Assembly: GCF_000758305.1 (NCBI RefSeq)
Contig: NZ_CP009458.1
Span: forward strand, 2,790,001 to 2,854,000
From: Cedecea neteri
GTDB taxonomy: Bacteria > Pseudomonadota > Gammaproteobacteria > Enterobacterales > Enterobacteriaceae
DNA: 64,000 bases
Reading direction: 5' to 3'
Part shown: positions 33,754 to 41,947 of the stretch, piece after piece
How positions within the stretch are numbered: the first letter of the stretch is position 1
Layout of the letters: the number at the start of each line of letters is the position of its first letter
Notes under the pieces: model-generated
What the model saw: only the letters and a program-made list of their open reading frames with translations
Databases searched by the model: none
What the model was told of the DNA's origin: nothing
Position numbers and translations under genes: made by a program

Positions 33754-34491
33754 ATGTATCCCGTTGACCTGCATATGCATACCGTTGCCAGCACCCACGC
33801 CTACAGTACCCTCCACGATTATATTGCCGTTGCTAAAGCCAAGGGCATCAAGCTATTTGCTATTACCGACCACGGCCCTGATATGGCGGATGCGCCGCAT
33901 TACTGGCACTTTATTAATATGCGTATCTGGCCACGACTGGTCGATGGCGTCGGCATTTTGCGCGGTATTGAGTCGAACATTAAAAACACCGCCGGGGAAA
34001 TCGACTGCACGGGCCCGATGCTGGACGCGCTGGATTTAATTATCGCGGGCTTCCATGAGCCTGTGTTCCCGCCAAAAGATAAAGCCACCCACACCGAAGC
34101 GATGATCGCGACGATGGCGAATGGCGACGTGCACATTATCAGCCACCCGGGGAATCCTAAGTTTGAGATTGATATCCCTGCTGTTGCGGCGGCGGCAGCG
34201 AAGTACAATGTCGCGCTGGAGTTGAACAACTCTTCGTTTACTCATTCGCGTATTGGCAGTGGCCCGAACTGCCGCGCCATTGCCGAAGCCGTGCGCGATG
34301 CCGGTGGCTGGCTGGCGTTAGGATCTGACTCCCACACCGCTTTTACGCTGGGTGACTTCACCGAATGCCGTAAAATCCTCGATGAAATTAATTTCCCGGA
34401 AGACAGGATCCTTAACGTTTCTCCGCAGCGCCTGCTGGGCTTCCTTGAAGCTCGTGGAATGGCGCCAATTGCTGAATTTGCCACACTGTAA
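33754..34491 (+). CDS. ycdX: PHP-domain phosphatase YcdX
   Basis: Trinuclear-zinc hydrolase of the PHP family, 245 residues as in E. coli. Metal ligands appear in order: DLHMHTVAS (His7 and His9 region), ITDHGPDM, GIESNIKN, FHEPVF, IISHPGNP and GSDSHTAF. E. coli YcdX has phosphatase activity and supports swarming. AAGGAG precedes the ATG. ycdY follows 28 bases later and encodes the partner that aids metal loading. Confidence 0.95.
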   Translation: MYPVDLHMHTVASTHAYSTLHDYIAVAKAKGIKLFAITDHGPDMADAPHYWHFINMRIWPRLVDGVGILRGIESNIKNTAGEIDCTGPMLDALDLIIAGFHEPVFPPKDKATHTEAMIATMANGDVHIISHPGNPKFEIDIPAVAAAAAKYNVALELNNSSFTHSRIGSGPNCRAIAEAVRDAGGWLALGSDSHTAFTLGDFTECRKILDEINFPEDRILNVSPQRLLGFLEARGMAPIAEFATL

Positions 34492-34519
34492 TTAACACCC
34501 GTAATGGATAAAGCCAGTC

Positions 34520-35074
34520 ATGAATGAGTTTTCAATTATTTGCCGCGTACTCGGATCGCTTTTTTATCGCCAGCCGCAGGATCCCCTGCTGGTGCCTCTT
34601 TTTACGCTGATCCGTGAAGGGAAGCTGGCGGCAAGCTGGCCACTGGAACAGGATGAACTGCTGGGCCGACTGCAAAACAGCTGCGATCCACAGCTACTGG
34701 CGGCTGACTTTAATGCGCTGTTTGTCGGCGAAAAATGCAGCGTGCCACCATTCCGTTCCGCCTGGGAAGAGGGAAGTGATGAAGGAGAAGTGCGTCAGTT
34801 CCTGAAGCAGCGTGGCATGCCGCTGGGCGAGTCGCCGGCCGATCATTTCGGGACGCTATTACTGGCGGCCTCGTGGCTTGAAGATCAGTCTCAGGAAGAT
34901 GAGTTTGAAGCGCAGGTGACTCTGTTTGATGACTATCTGATGCCGTGGTGTGGGACTTTCTTGGGCAAAGTTGAAGCCCATGCCACAACGCCATTCTACC
35001 GCACACTGGCGGCGATCAGCCGTGAGGCGCTGCAGGCCATGCGCGATGAGTTGCAGGAATCAGAGGAAGAATAA
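34520..35074 (+). CDS. ycdY: Redox-enzyme maturation-type chaperone YcdY
   Basis: All-helical TorD/DmsD-family chaperone, 184 residues. Family marks are the N-terminal RVLGSLFYRQPQDPLL, the YRSAW-type segment (here PPFRSAWEEG) and the ADHFGTLLLAASWLEDQS helix. In E. coli it interacts with YcdX and stimulates it, probably by helping zinc insertion. It lies just downstream of ycdX in the same transcription unit. The C-terminus is very acidic (ELQESEEE). Confidence 0.95.
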   Translation: MNEFSIICRVLGSLFYRQPQDPLLVPLFTLIREGKLAASWPLEQDELLGRLQNSCDPQLLAADFNALFVGEKCSVPPFRSAWEEGSDEGEVRQFLKQRGMPLGESPADHFGTLLLAASWLEDQSQEDEFEAQVTLFDDYLMPWCGTFLGKVEAHATTPFYRTLAAISREALQAMRDELQESEEE

Positions 35075-35075
35075 T

Positions 35076-35091
35076 TGTGATTTGAATCACA
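35076..35091 (+). promoter_or_regulatory. Ideal CRP site upstream of ycdZ
   Basis: TGTGATTTGAATCACA matches the CRP consensus without mismatch, and the dyad extends to 10 bp on each side (35073-35094). It lies just after the ycdY stop and 87 bases before the ycdZ ATG. E. coli ycdZ is reported as CRP-controlled. Confidence 0.85.
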
Positions 35092-35177
35092 ATTAAAATG
35101 CAACACTGATTTCTGATTTACAAAAAATGTGCGCCAGATCGTAGTGGTTGACCCGGCCTCTGCTATGATACGGCGCC

Positions 35178-35666
35178 ATGAAGACACTTATTCCATTAGC
35201 AATTACCACCGGTATTCTGTCCGGCCTTTGGGGCTGGGTGGCGGTGAGTCTCGGCCTGCTGGGCTGGGCCGGTTTCCTCGGCTGTACCGCCTATTTTGCC
35301 TGTCCGCAGGGCGGTATGAAGGGGCTTTTTATTTCCCTGTGTACGCTGTGCAGCGGCGTGCTGTGGGCGCTGGTGATTATTCACGGTAGCGCGCTGGCAC
35401 CACAGGCTGAAATCCTGGGCTATATCATGACTGGCGTGGTGGCCTTCCTGATGTGTATTCAGGCTCGTCATATTTTACTGTCGTTTGTCCCGGGGACGTT
35501 TATCGGTGCCTGTGCAACTTTTGCCAACCAGGGCGAGTGGCACAACGTGGTGCCTTCACTGCTTTTAGGTCTGGTGTTTGGCTTTGCAATGAAAAACAGT
35601 GGGTTGTGGCTTGCAGCCCGGCGAGAAAAGCTAAAACCGAAGGCCAGTTCGTTGTTAAGCGAATAA
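35178..35666 (+). CDS. ycdZ: DUF1097 membrane protein YcdZ
   Basis: Inner-membrane protein of 162 residues with about five transmembrane segments. The conserved stretches GWAGFLGCTAYFACPQGG and SFVPGTFIGACATFANQG match E. coli YcdZ. Function unknown. No ribosome site is visible before the ATG, and a TATGAT hexamer lies only 8 bases upstream, so a very short leader is possible. An ideal CRP site upstream points to catabolite control. It is convergent with csgG across a two-way terminator. Confidence 0.92.
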   Translation: MKTLIPLAITTGILSGLWGWVAVSLGLLGWAGFLGCTAYFACPQGGMKGLFISLCTLCSGVLWALVIIHGSALAPQAEILGYIMTGVVAFLMCIQARHILLSFVPGTFIGACATFANQGEWHNVVPSLLLGLVFGFAMKNSGLWLAARREKLKPKASSLLSE

Positions 35667-35668
35667 AA

Positions 35669-35690
35669 AAACCAGCGAAAGCTGGTTTTT
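35669..35690. terminator. Bidirectional terminator between ycdZ and csgG
   Basis: AAACCAGC, GAAA tetraloop, GCTGGTTT, with a T run after it and an A run before it, so it can end transcripts from both sides. Confidence 0.88.
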
Positions 35691-35708
35691 TTATTAACGG
35701 AGGTAGGG

Positions 35709-36542
35709 TCAGGAGGCAGGCGGCGTTGAGAGCTGCTTGTATTTCACCAGCACCGGATTATTAATATCGGCCGGGTTCTGCAGATCCCAGAGCCCCCGGT
35801 CGATACCGTCGTTGACCAGATAGATGACCCCGGTTTCAATGGCGGACATCAGGCACAGCATCACCGGTTCGTTGCTGGTATAGCCCACTTCACCCTCCAG
35901 CAGACGCTGATAATCAATAAACCGGAAGACGCCGGCCTGCACCTCGTATGACAGGATCGTTTTGCTGGTGTTGACTGACGACAGGACTTCGCCAGTACTG
36001 ACGTCCACCACCCTTAGGTTAACGGCAATCTGATCGAGCTGGTATTGCGTATCTGCCCCAATGCCAAAATAGCGAGCACCCGCGCCACCCGACTTCACGT
36101 TGCTCTCATAACCAATGATCGACCCTTCGATCATCACATTGGCCGCCATCAGGGAATGCAGCGGGGCACGGTTATTATCCGCCACGGTGCCGTTTTCCTG
36201 TGCAGCGCGAATAATTTTGCGTTCATTAAGCAAGTTTTGCAGCCCCTGGCGTTCAAGCGGAATGAACCAGCGAGAATCTTTCAGTGCGGTGACCAGCATG
36301 GACGTTGCGCTTTGCGGCACAGCGGTAGAAAAGTTGCTGGCAGGGTAGGGCTTGAACTGGCCCGTTTCGTCCTGAATGTTATAGACCGAGACATAAAGCT
36401 TCCCTTTTGCTTCGGGCAAATGTGTGAGGTCGAGGTAGCTTTGCGCGCGCGGTAATAACGTGGGTTTGGCGGCCTCTTTTGGCGGAGCCGTTAAACAACC
36501 ACTTAATAAGCACACCGCCACAATCAGAAGTAAGCGCTGCAT
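35709..36542 (-). CDS. csgG: Curli secretion channel CsgG
   Basis: Outer-membrane lipoprotein that forms the nonameric pore for curli subunits, 277 residues as in E. coli. The lipobox LLSGC gives Cys16. The mature protein keeps KPYPASNFSTAVPQSATSML, the constriction-loop segment with Tyr, Asn and Phe around residue 65-71, and TSNEPVMLCLMSAIETGVIY. It is the last gene of csgDEFG, 38 bases after csgF. Confidence 0.97.
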   Translation of the reverse strand: MQRLLLIVAVCLLSGCLTAPPKEAAKPTLLPRAQSYLDLTHLPEAKGKLYVSVYNIQDETGQFKPYPASNFSTAVPQSATSMLVTALKDSRWFIPLERQGLQNLLNERKIIRAAQENGTVADNNRAPLHSLMAANVMIEGSIIGYESNVKSGGAGARYFGIGADTQYQLDQIAVNLRVVDVSTGEVLSSVNTSKTILSYEVQAGVFRFIDYQRLLEGEVGYTSNEPVMLCLMSAIETGVIYLVNDGIDRGLWDLQNPADINNPVLVKYKQLSTPPAS

Positions 36543-36580
36543 AATGTTGATCCTTGCAGAGGTTTTATGATTTTAAGCCA

Positions 36581-37000
36581 CTAAAAATTCGTGGAGTTTG
36601 CCTGCAGGCCGGAAACCTGAATGGTTGACGTTTTGCCGGTTTTTCGGTCGGTGACGTTGAGCTGAAGTTGCCCGTCGGTATTGGCAATATCAACGATGAA
36701 ATCGTTGGTGACCATGCGCCCCGGTTTCCCGGTGTTAATATTGGTTAAGAGTCCACCCAGCACCTGTGACTGCAGAGCCTGGGTGAAATTATCCAGCGCG
36801 CTGGGCATTTGAACGCCGAGATCGCTGCTGTAGCTGGGGTCTTTATACGAATTTTGCGCCTGGGCTGAATTTAACAAATAGGCGCCGTTATTGGGGTTGC
36901 CGCCAAAATTAGGGTTAACAAACTGGAACACCATATTCCCGCCCCAGGCCAGCGGCGTAAATAGCAGCACGGGCAGTACGGCATGATAAATACGCATCAT
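36581..37000 (-). CDS. csgF: Curli assembly component CsgF
   Basis: Secreted accessory protein of 139 residues that caps the CsgG pore and anchors the nucleator CsgB at the surface. The signal peptide ends near residue 20 (TPLAWG) and the mature N-terminus, NMVFQFVNPNFGGNPNNGAY, is the segment that binds inside CsgG. It lies 6 bases after csgE in the csgDEFG operon. Confidence 0.96.
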   Translation of the reverse strand: MMRIYHAVLPVLLFTPLAWGGNMVFQFVNPNFGGNPNNGAYLLNSAQAQNSYKDPSYSSDLGVQMPSALDNFTQALQSQVLGGLLTNINTGKPGRMVTNDFIVDIANTDGQLQLNVTDRKTGKTSTIQVSGLQANSTNF

Positions 37001-37006
37001 CGTCTC

Positions 37007-37393
37007 CTAGAATTCATCGTGGCTTAAATCGCTGGTACTCAATAATTGCTTATCGATCAGCCTGCGTTTAAGCGCCTCATCGGTATGGACCAGTGCAACG
37101 TCAACGTTTTTGTCGAAGTCGCGTTTTGTAGGGAAAAGAAATGCCTGATACACAACGTCCTGACCGGCGGTAATGGTTATCCAGCTCCCCCAGCGGGCGC
37201 TGGGGCGTTCGTTGATGGTTAAATTGCCGGTATAATTGCTTTCCCATTTATCGCTGAAAGCGCGGTAGAAACTGTGGCCCACCGAAGTGACGGTGTGGTC
37301 CGTCAACAGTCCGGGGATCTCTACTTCTTCGGCGTGAACGCTACTTATTGCGTACCAGCAGGCCGTCAGAACAAAAATGGCTGAGCGTTTCAT
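37007..37393 (-). CDS. csgE: Curli assembly component CsgE
   Basis: Periplasmic adaptor of 128 residues that delivers CsgA to CsgG and closes the secretion chamber. A signal peptide (about 1-21, ending SSVHA) is followed by the family core (EIPGLLTDHTVTSVGHSFYR, ISNDRWESNY-like region). It lies 4 bases after csgD on the same strand. Confidence 0.95.
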   Translation of the reverse strand: MKRSAIFVLTACWYAISSVHAEEVEIPGLLTDHTVTSVGHSFYRAFSDKWESNYTGNLTINERPSARWGSWITITAGQDVVYQAFLFPTKRDFDKNVDVALVHTDEALKRRLIDKQLLSTSDLSHDEF

Positions 37394-37397
37394 GGGG

Positions 37398-38048
37398 CTA
37401 TCGCCGAAGGTTATCGTTGGCCCAGGAAACCGCCTGAGTGCGGTTTTTGACCGCTATCTTTCTGAACAGGTTATACAGATGTGTTTTGACCGTGTTCTCA
37501 CTGATAAACAGCGAGCGGGCGATCTCAACGTTGGAGGAGCCTACGCGCAGCTTGTTCAAAATTTCCTTTTCGCGCTGCGTTAAGCGTGAGGACTCAGCGC
37601 TATTAAAACGATAATTCCCGGAATGGCTGATGAGGTAGCTGGCAAGCTTCTGAGAAAAGTAGCATTCCCCTTCCAAAACCCCGCGCAGCCCCTCAACGAC
37701 TTTGGGTTCTTCAGTCGCAAAATAAAATACGCCGTTGATATGTGGCCAGTTCTCGATCTCTCTGAAGGGATATTCTTCCGGCGTGTTGAGCAACAATAAT
37801 TTGATCTGACTGTTCTTACGGCTGAATTTTTCCTGCCAAAAAAGAATGGTCTTTTTGTCTGTTTCCGCCATATCAAATAAAATCAGAGCATTACTGGCGA
37901 AGTCATCCAGTGGACGCTGAATGTTGTGAACCCGCCCATTTATTTCCAACGAAGCGCGTAAATGCTGTAATAAAGCGGAAGCCTGAAGAGAGGGTTTTGT
38001 AATTAACAATAACGTAGGACCCTGAAGGGCATGGACTTCATTATACAT
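37398..38048 (-). CDS. csgD: Biofilm master regulator CsgD
   Basis: LuxR/FixJ-type regulator, 216 residues as in E. coli. A receiver-like N-terminal domain lacks the full acidic phosphorylation pocket, and the C-terminal helix-turn-helix reads SNVEIARSLFISENTVKTHL. It activates csgBAC and cellulose genes. The 774-base gap upstream holds its control region. Confidence 0.97.
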   Translation of the reverse strand: MYNEVHALQGPTLLLITKPSLQASALLQHLRASLEINGRVHNIQRPLDDFASNALILFDMAETDKKTILFWQEKFSRKNSQIKLLLLNTPEEYPFREIENWPHINGVFYFATEEPKVVEGLRGVLEGECYFSQKLASYLISHSGNYRFNSAESSRLTQREKEILNKLRVGSSNVEIARSLFISENTVKTHLYNLFRKIAVKNRTQAVSWANDNLRR

Positions 38049-38822
38049 GATGAAACTCCACCTGGTTTTGTCGCTACCGTTTGAATTAATGGAAATTAAT
38101 TCTCTCTGAGATGTCGAGATTCGCGACAGCGCTGTGTGTTAAATATTTTTAATCGCCGAAATAATCATTTTCGGTCGCAAGAAGATTTTTTACGAAAGAG
38201 TTGCTATCTGTTTTCAATTTAGCGATTCGATATATTAAAGCAAGTGTTAACTATGTAACTAAATGTTACTGTAGATATTAAAATGTTTCTTAGAGATCTT
38301 TATACTATTTAGATTTAAGGTGAAAGTTGTACTTTTTGAATTGTGTGTATAGTCATTATTTTTTCGTTTAAGAGGTTAACGAATTGTATTTAATGGTATT
38401 TTTTAATATTCTTTAATTTTTATAACATCATTCATATTTTTAAAAACAGTGTTCCATCTTTTTAGCCGCTCCGCTTAAGAAAACTGTGTCTGATGACAAG
38501 GCTTTTACGTAAACTTGCTAAGCATCGCCTGAGTTGTGCTAAGTCAGTGACATGAAAGGTGGCTTTAAATAAGGGTGCTAATGATTATCCGATCCCTGGA
38601 TTAGGTAGTTGCAATGAGGAATTTGGTTTATTTTATTCCGTGTTAATACTTTGGTGTGAATTTGATAATGCAAAATACCACCCATGCATGAGATATTTAA
38701 AATGCCTGCCGTAACATACTCATTTCCGTAACGGAGCAATAACAAATTACGGTTGGTTCGTTATGCGTAATGATTGAGTTGCGCGTCATAATGTTCCGGC
38801 TTTATTAGGTTCAGGGTGACAA
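38049..38822. promoter_or_regulatory. csgD-csgB divergent control region
   Basis: A 774-base gene-free, strongly AT-rich region between divergent csgDEFG and csgBAC, similar in size to the E. coli one. That region binds many regulators (OmpR, IHF, H-NS, CRP, RstA, CsgD). Long A/T runs are obvious. A small palindrome TCCGTAACGGA is near 38727-38740. Individual sites could not be assigned with confidence by eye. Confidence 0.7.
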
Positions 38823-39275
38823 ATGAAAATACATTGGGTTTTAACGATGTTGTTTATGGGATTCTCTCATTACTGCCTGGCGCAGGCTAACGATCTTGCC
38901 ATCTCCGAATACAATTTTGCTGTTAATGAATTGAGCAACCCTCAATTTAATCAAACAGCGATTGTTGGCCAGTACGGCAGCAATAATAATGCGGCGGTGA
39001 CTCAGCGAGGTCAGCGGCAATTATCTGAGATAGCACAGAGCGGTTCGGGTAACCGGGCAAACATCGATCAATCAGGTAGTTATAACCTTGCTTATATCTC
39101 GCAAGAGGGCGTCGCCAACGATGCGAGTATAAAACAGGATTCATTTGGTAATGCGGCGCTGATTATTCAGCGAGGTGCTGGTAACAAAGCAAACATTACC
39201 CAATACGGTACCCAGAAGTCAGCAGTTGTTGTGCAAAACCAGTCACAAATGGCGGTTCGCATTATTCAGCGATAA
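38823..39275 (+). CDS. csgB: Curli nucleator CsgB
   Basis: Minor curlin that seeds CsgA polymerisation on the cell surface, 150 residues. A signal peptide (about 1-20, ending CLA) is followed by about five imperfect 22-residue repeats with Gln/Asn/Gly (for example SEIAQSGSGNRANIDQSGSY and ITQYGTQKSAVVVQNQ). The fifth, basic repeat ends MAVRIIQR and anchors CsgB to the cell in E. coli. First gene of csgBAC. Confidence 0.97.
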   Translation: MKIHWVLTMLFMGFSHYCLAQANDLAISEYNFAVNELSNPQFNQTAIVGQYGSNNNAAVTQRGQRQLSEIAQSGSGNRANIDQSGSYNLAYISQEGVANDASIKQDSFGNAALIIQRGAGNKANITQYGTQKSAVVVQNQSQMAVRIIQR

Positions 39276-39320
39276 GCAAAACATTTGGGCTGAAACTATC
39301 AATCCGATGGGGGTTTTAGT

Positions 39321-39734
39321 ATGAATCTTTTCAAAGTGGCAGCATTAGCAGCATTGGTGGTTTCCGCAGGTGCAATGGCGACCTATCCGCAACAGGCTCA
39401 GCACTCGACCTTGAAAATATATCAGCAAGGTAACGGAAATAATGCCACGGCACTGCAGTCGAATGCTTTCTATTCGAAGACTGAAATTAAACAGTTGGGT
39501 ACCGTTAATGGTGCAAAAGTGGGCCAGGGCTCGGACAGCAGCGATATTAAATTGCTGCAGGATGGCTACGGTAACAATGCCACTCTGAGCCAGTGGAACG
39601 GTAAAAACGCACAGATTGATGTTCAGCAATTCGGGACCAACAACGGGGCAGTGGTTAACCAGACGGCATCAAGCTCTCTGGTGTCTGTCACCCAGTTCGG
39701 CAACGGCAACCACGCCACGGCTTCTCAGTACTAA
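39321..39734 (+). CDS. csgA: Major curli subunit CsgA, short N-terminus
   Basis: Amyloid subunit of curli, 137 residues against 151 in E. coli. A signal peptide (about 1-20, ending GAMA) is followed by five strand-turn-strand repeats with the Ser-x5-Gln-x-Gly-x-Asn-x-Ala-x3-Gln pattern, e.g. STLKIYQQGNGNNATALQ and SLVSVTQFGNGNHATASQ. The glycine-rich 22-residue segment that lies before the first repeat in E. coli, and targets CsgA to CsgG, is replaced by TYPQQAQH. The frame and repeats are otherwise intact. csgB is 45 bases upstream; a terminator follows. Confidence 0.95.
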   Translation: MNLFKVAALAALVVSAGAMATYPQQAQHSTLKIYQQGNGNNATALQSNAFYSKTEIKQLGTVNGAKVGQGSDSSDIKLLQDGYGNNATLSQWNGKNAQIDVQQFGTNNGAVVNQTASSSLVSVTQFGNGNHATASQY

Positions 39735-39753
39735 AGCGACCTGGTTATCGCGA

Positions 39754-39780
39754 AAACAGGGCCCCGGGCCCTGTTTTTCT
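39754..39780 (+). terminator. Rho-independent terminator after csgA
   Basis: AAAACAGGGCC, CCGG, GGCCCTGTTTT followed by TCTTT. It lies between csgA and csgC and would lower csgC expression. Confidence 0.88.
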
Positions 39781-39791
39781 TTGGAGGTTGT

Positions 39792-40121
39792 ATGCATACC
39801 CTGGTATTGCTTGCCGCGCTCTCGAGTCAGTTGACCTTTAATACCCGACAGCAGGAAAATATCTACACGATAACGCCTGTCGCCACGCTGGCGGCGGATT
39901 GCCAATGCACCATGACGCTGGTGGCAAACAAAACCGGCCCGTCGGGGCAAAGCTCCAGCCACCAAAGCAGTGAGCTGTTTATAAAGGCGCATCAGGCGGT
40001 TGATTTGTCGCAGCTAAGTTTAAATATTGATCCCGGCGATAATGTTACGGTCACTGTCACATTGAGTGACGGCAAAGCCTTTCACCTTCAGCAGCAATGG
40101 CAAAAACCGGGGAAGCCTTGA
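39792..40121 (+). CDS. csgC: Curli amyloid inhibitor CsgC
   Basis: Periplasmic immunoglobulin-like chaperone of 109 residues that stops CsgA polymerising before export. The short signal sequence (MHTLVLLAALSS) and the redox-type CxC pair (here CQC) are kept. GGAGG precedes the ATG. It follows the csgA terminator, so it is probably expressed by partial read-through. Confidence 0.92.
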   Translation: MHTLVLLAALSSQLTFNTRQQENIYTITPVATLAADCQCTMTLVANKTGPSGQSSSHQSSELFIKAHQAVDLSQLSLNIDPGDNVTVTVTLSDGKAFHLQQQWQKPGKP

Positions 40122-40241
40122 CGAAAAACAAATATATGTGACAGCGGTATTGCAAGAACAAAAAACATCGATCACTGTTTAATTATCTTTGATTTTCTGC
40201 CGATAACCTTCAGGGACGACAGCAATCGAGGAGTAATAAAC

Positions 40242-40550
40242 GTGAAAGCAAGTTTGAAGCAGTATTTGCTTTGTCTGGCACTGGGCATTGTGGTTTCACC
40301 GCTTTCTCAGGCCGCATCCTCTGGCATTATTCATTTTCGAGGTGAAATAGTCGAAGGCGGCTGTCAGTGGACACCTGCCAGCACCAATATCGCCATGACC
40401 TGCACCGAAAAAGGCAAACCCGTCACTCAGACCGTTGCCCTCAGCGCCCTGGATGGCGTAACCCTTCATAATGACAGTACGATGCAAACCCGTGTGCAAT
40501 ACCTCGACCCGCAGCGCAAAACAGCCGTGCTGTACGTTACTTATCAATAA
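40242..40550 (+). CDS. ymdA: YmdA-like exported protein
   Basis: Exported protein of 102 residues. A signal peptide (about 1-25, ending SQAA) is followed by a single domain resembling the start of type 1 fimbrial subunits (GIIHFRGEIVEGGCQW) with one Cys pair (near residues 41 and 53). It occupies the ymdA position after csgC. The function is unknown; a fimbria-like beta-sandwich is a guess from the motif. Ribosome site GAGG precedes the GTG/ATG region; the ATG equivalent start at 40242 is used. Confidence 0.7.
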   Translation: MKASLKQYLLCLALGIVVSPLSQAASSGIIHFRGEIVEGGCQWTPASTNIAMTCTEKGKPVTQTVALSALDGVTLHNDSTMQTRVQYLDPQRKTAVLYVTYQ

Positions 40551-40555
40551 CTTTA

Positions 40556-40582
40556 CGGCCCGTATAAAACGGGCCGCGTATT
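40556..40582 (+). terminator. Rho-independent terminator after ymdA
   Basis: CGGCCCGT, loop ATAAA, ACGGGCCG (40556-40576), then CGTATTTTT. Confidence 0.8.
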
Positions 40583-40653
40583 TTTGGTTTCAGGCCATCA
40601 GGCAGAGTAAACTAATGCGGAACGATTTAGGTTGAACGTATAGGGTTACTGCT

Positions 40654-41259
40654 GTGATAAAAAGCGTGTTTCTTTGTCTTCTGCTGGCGGCACAGGTGGC
40701 CGGGGCAGTGACGCTGGATGACATTCAGAAGCGATTTGCTGCTGTCCCGGTTATGCGGGCGCAGTTTGAGCAGGAGCGCCAGATAAAAGGTATGGCGCAG
40801 CCGCTGCATTCCAGCGGACGGGTTCTGGTCACGAAGCATAAAGGGCTGTGGTGGCAGCAGCGTCAGCCCTTCCCGATGAAGCTGATTGTCGGGGGCAATC
40901 GGATGGTTCAGGTGATGGGCAACCAGCCGCCTCAGACCATCACCGCAGAAAGTAACCCGCAAATGTTTCAGTTCAACCAACTGTTGCGCAGGCTGTTTTA
41001 TATCGATCGAAAAACGCTCGAGAAAGACTTCATCAGCGAATTTTCCGACCTTGGGCAAGGGAAATGGCGGCTGGTATTGCTTCCCTTCGATGAAACCCTT
41101 AGCGGCGTGTTCCACTCCATTACGCTGTCTGGCGAGAAGTCACTGGAGCGCGTCGAGTTTCGCGATGCTGAAGAGGGCTCGACGGAGATAATCTTTAGCC
41201 ATTACCAGCCAGAACCTCGTAAGCTTACCCCGGAAGAGCGCCAGCGCTTTGTCTTCTAA
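40654..41259 (+). CDS. LolA-like outer-membrane lipoprotein carrier
   Basis: Periplasmic protein of 201 residues in the LolA-like superfamily. A signal peptide (about 1-18, ending VAGA) is followed by the half-barrel pattern with FEQERQIKGMAQPLHSSG and GLWWQQRQPFPMKL, resembling the LolA-type proteins of aryl polyene and related fatty-acid-synthase clusters more than true LolA. GTG is the start. It overlaps the next gene, a phosphopantetheinyl transferase, by 11 bases. No lipid synthases lie nearby, so the cargo is unknown. Confidence 0.75.
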   Translation: MIKSVFLCLLLAAQVAGAVTLDDIQKRFAAVPVMRAQFEQERQIKGMAQPLHSSGRVLVTKHKGLWWQQRQPFPMKLIVGGNRMVQVMGNQPPQTITAESNPQMFQFNQLLRRLFYIDRKTLEKDFISEFSDLGQGKWRLVLLPFDETLSGVFHSITLSGEKSLERVEFRDAEEGSTEIIFSHYQPEPRKLTPEERQRFVF

Positions 41260-41872
41260 TGAAAATTACCGACTGGCCGTAGGGCGAGTAGGGGCTCTTT
41301 GCGATTCACAATTCGTGAAACGCTGGCTCTCGGGTGAACTGATAGCGACGGCACCACAGGGGGCGCGGCGCTCGGTGTGGCTTGCCGGACGAGTGCTTTT
41401 AGCGCAGTTACTGGATAACGGCCCCTTACCGCCGCTGCAGAATGGTCCTCACGGTAAGCCCTGGCATCCGCAGTTGCCCGAGTTCAACATTTCTAATAGT
41501 GCAGACGTCGTTGCGGTACTGACAGGTCATAACTCCGTTGGCTGTGATATGGAGCTACTTCGCCCCCGCAGGCGCTGGCAGGCGGTGGCGAAGCACAGTT
41601 TTTCCCCGGCGCTTAATGACTGGTTGGAGGGGCTACCCGAAGCTCAGCAACTGACGGCATTCTGGCGTTTGTGGACGGCCCATGAAGCGGTCATAAAGCA
41701 GCGGGGCGGAACGGTCTGGCAAATACCGGAACTGTCACTCCCGCTGGAAACGCTTTGCCCTCCGAACCTCTATTTGCAGCATATTACCTGCGAAGAATGG
41801 TTGATTGCCTGCTGCGGGTCCGAAGCGTTTGCGCCTGATTTTTCAGTAGAGCAGTCGATGGTTATTGGCTGA
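41249..41872 (+). CDS. 4'-phosphopantetheinyl transferase family protein
   Basis: Sfp/AcpT-type enzyme that loads carrier proteins with phosphopantetheine, 207 residues. The metal-binding GCDMELL (GxDxE motif) is near residue 98 and the second motif is LWTAHEAVIK near residue 143, with His in place of the usual Lys of WTxKEA. The conserved N-terminal NGPHGKPW segment is present. The start is a TTG inside the end of the LolA-like gene; the exact N-terminus is uncertain. No carrier protein or NRPS/PKS gene is in the window. Confidence 0.78.
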   Translation: MSSNENYRLAVGRVGALCDSQFVKRWLSGELIATAPQGARRSVWLAGRVLLAQLLDNGPLPPLQNGPHGKPWHPQLPEFNISNSADVVAVLTGHNSVGCDMELLRPRRRWQAVAKHSFSPALNDWLEGLPEAQQLTAFWRLWTAHEAVIKQRGGTVWQIPELSLPLETLCPPNLYLQHITCEEWLIACCGSEAFAPDFSVEQSMVIG

Positions 41873-41922
41873 GTTTTTGATTGCGTTGCCGGAGAGCAAC
41901 GGCATAATGTGTAAAACTTAAT

Positions 41923-41941
41923 TAGAACGATAACTATTGCT
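41923..41941 (+). promoter_or_regulatory. Possible Fur box upstream of fhuD
   Basis: TAGAACGATAACTATTGCT agrees with the Fur consensus at about 11 of 19 positions and ends 6 bases before the fhuD-like start. Confidence 0.4.
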
Positions 41942-41947
41942 ATTTAT

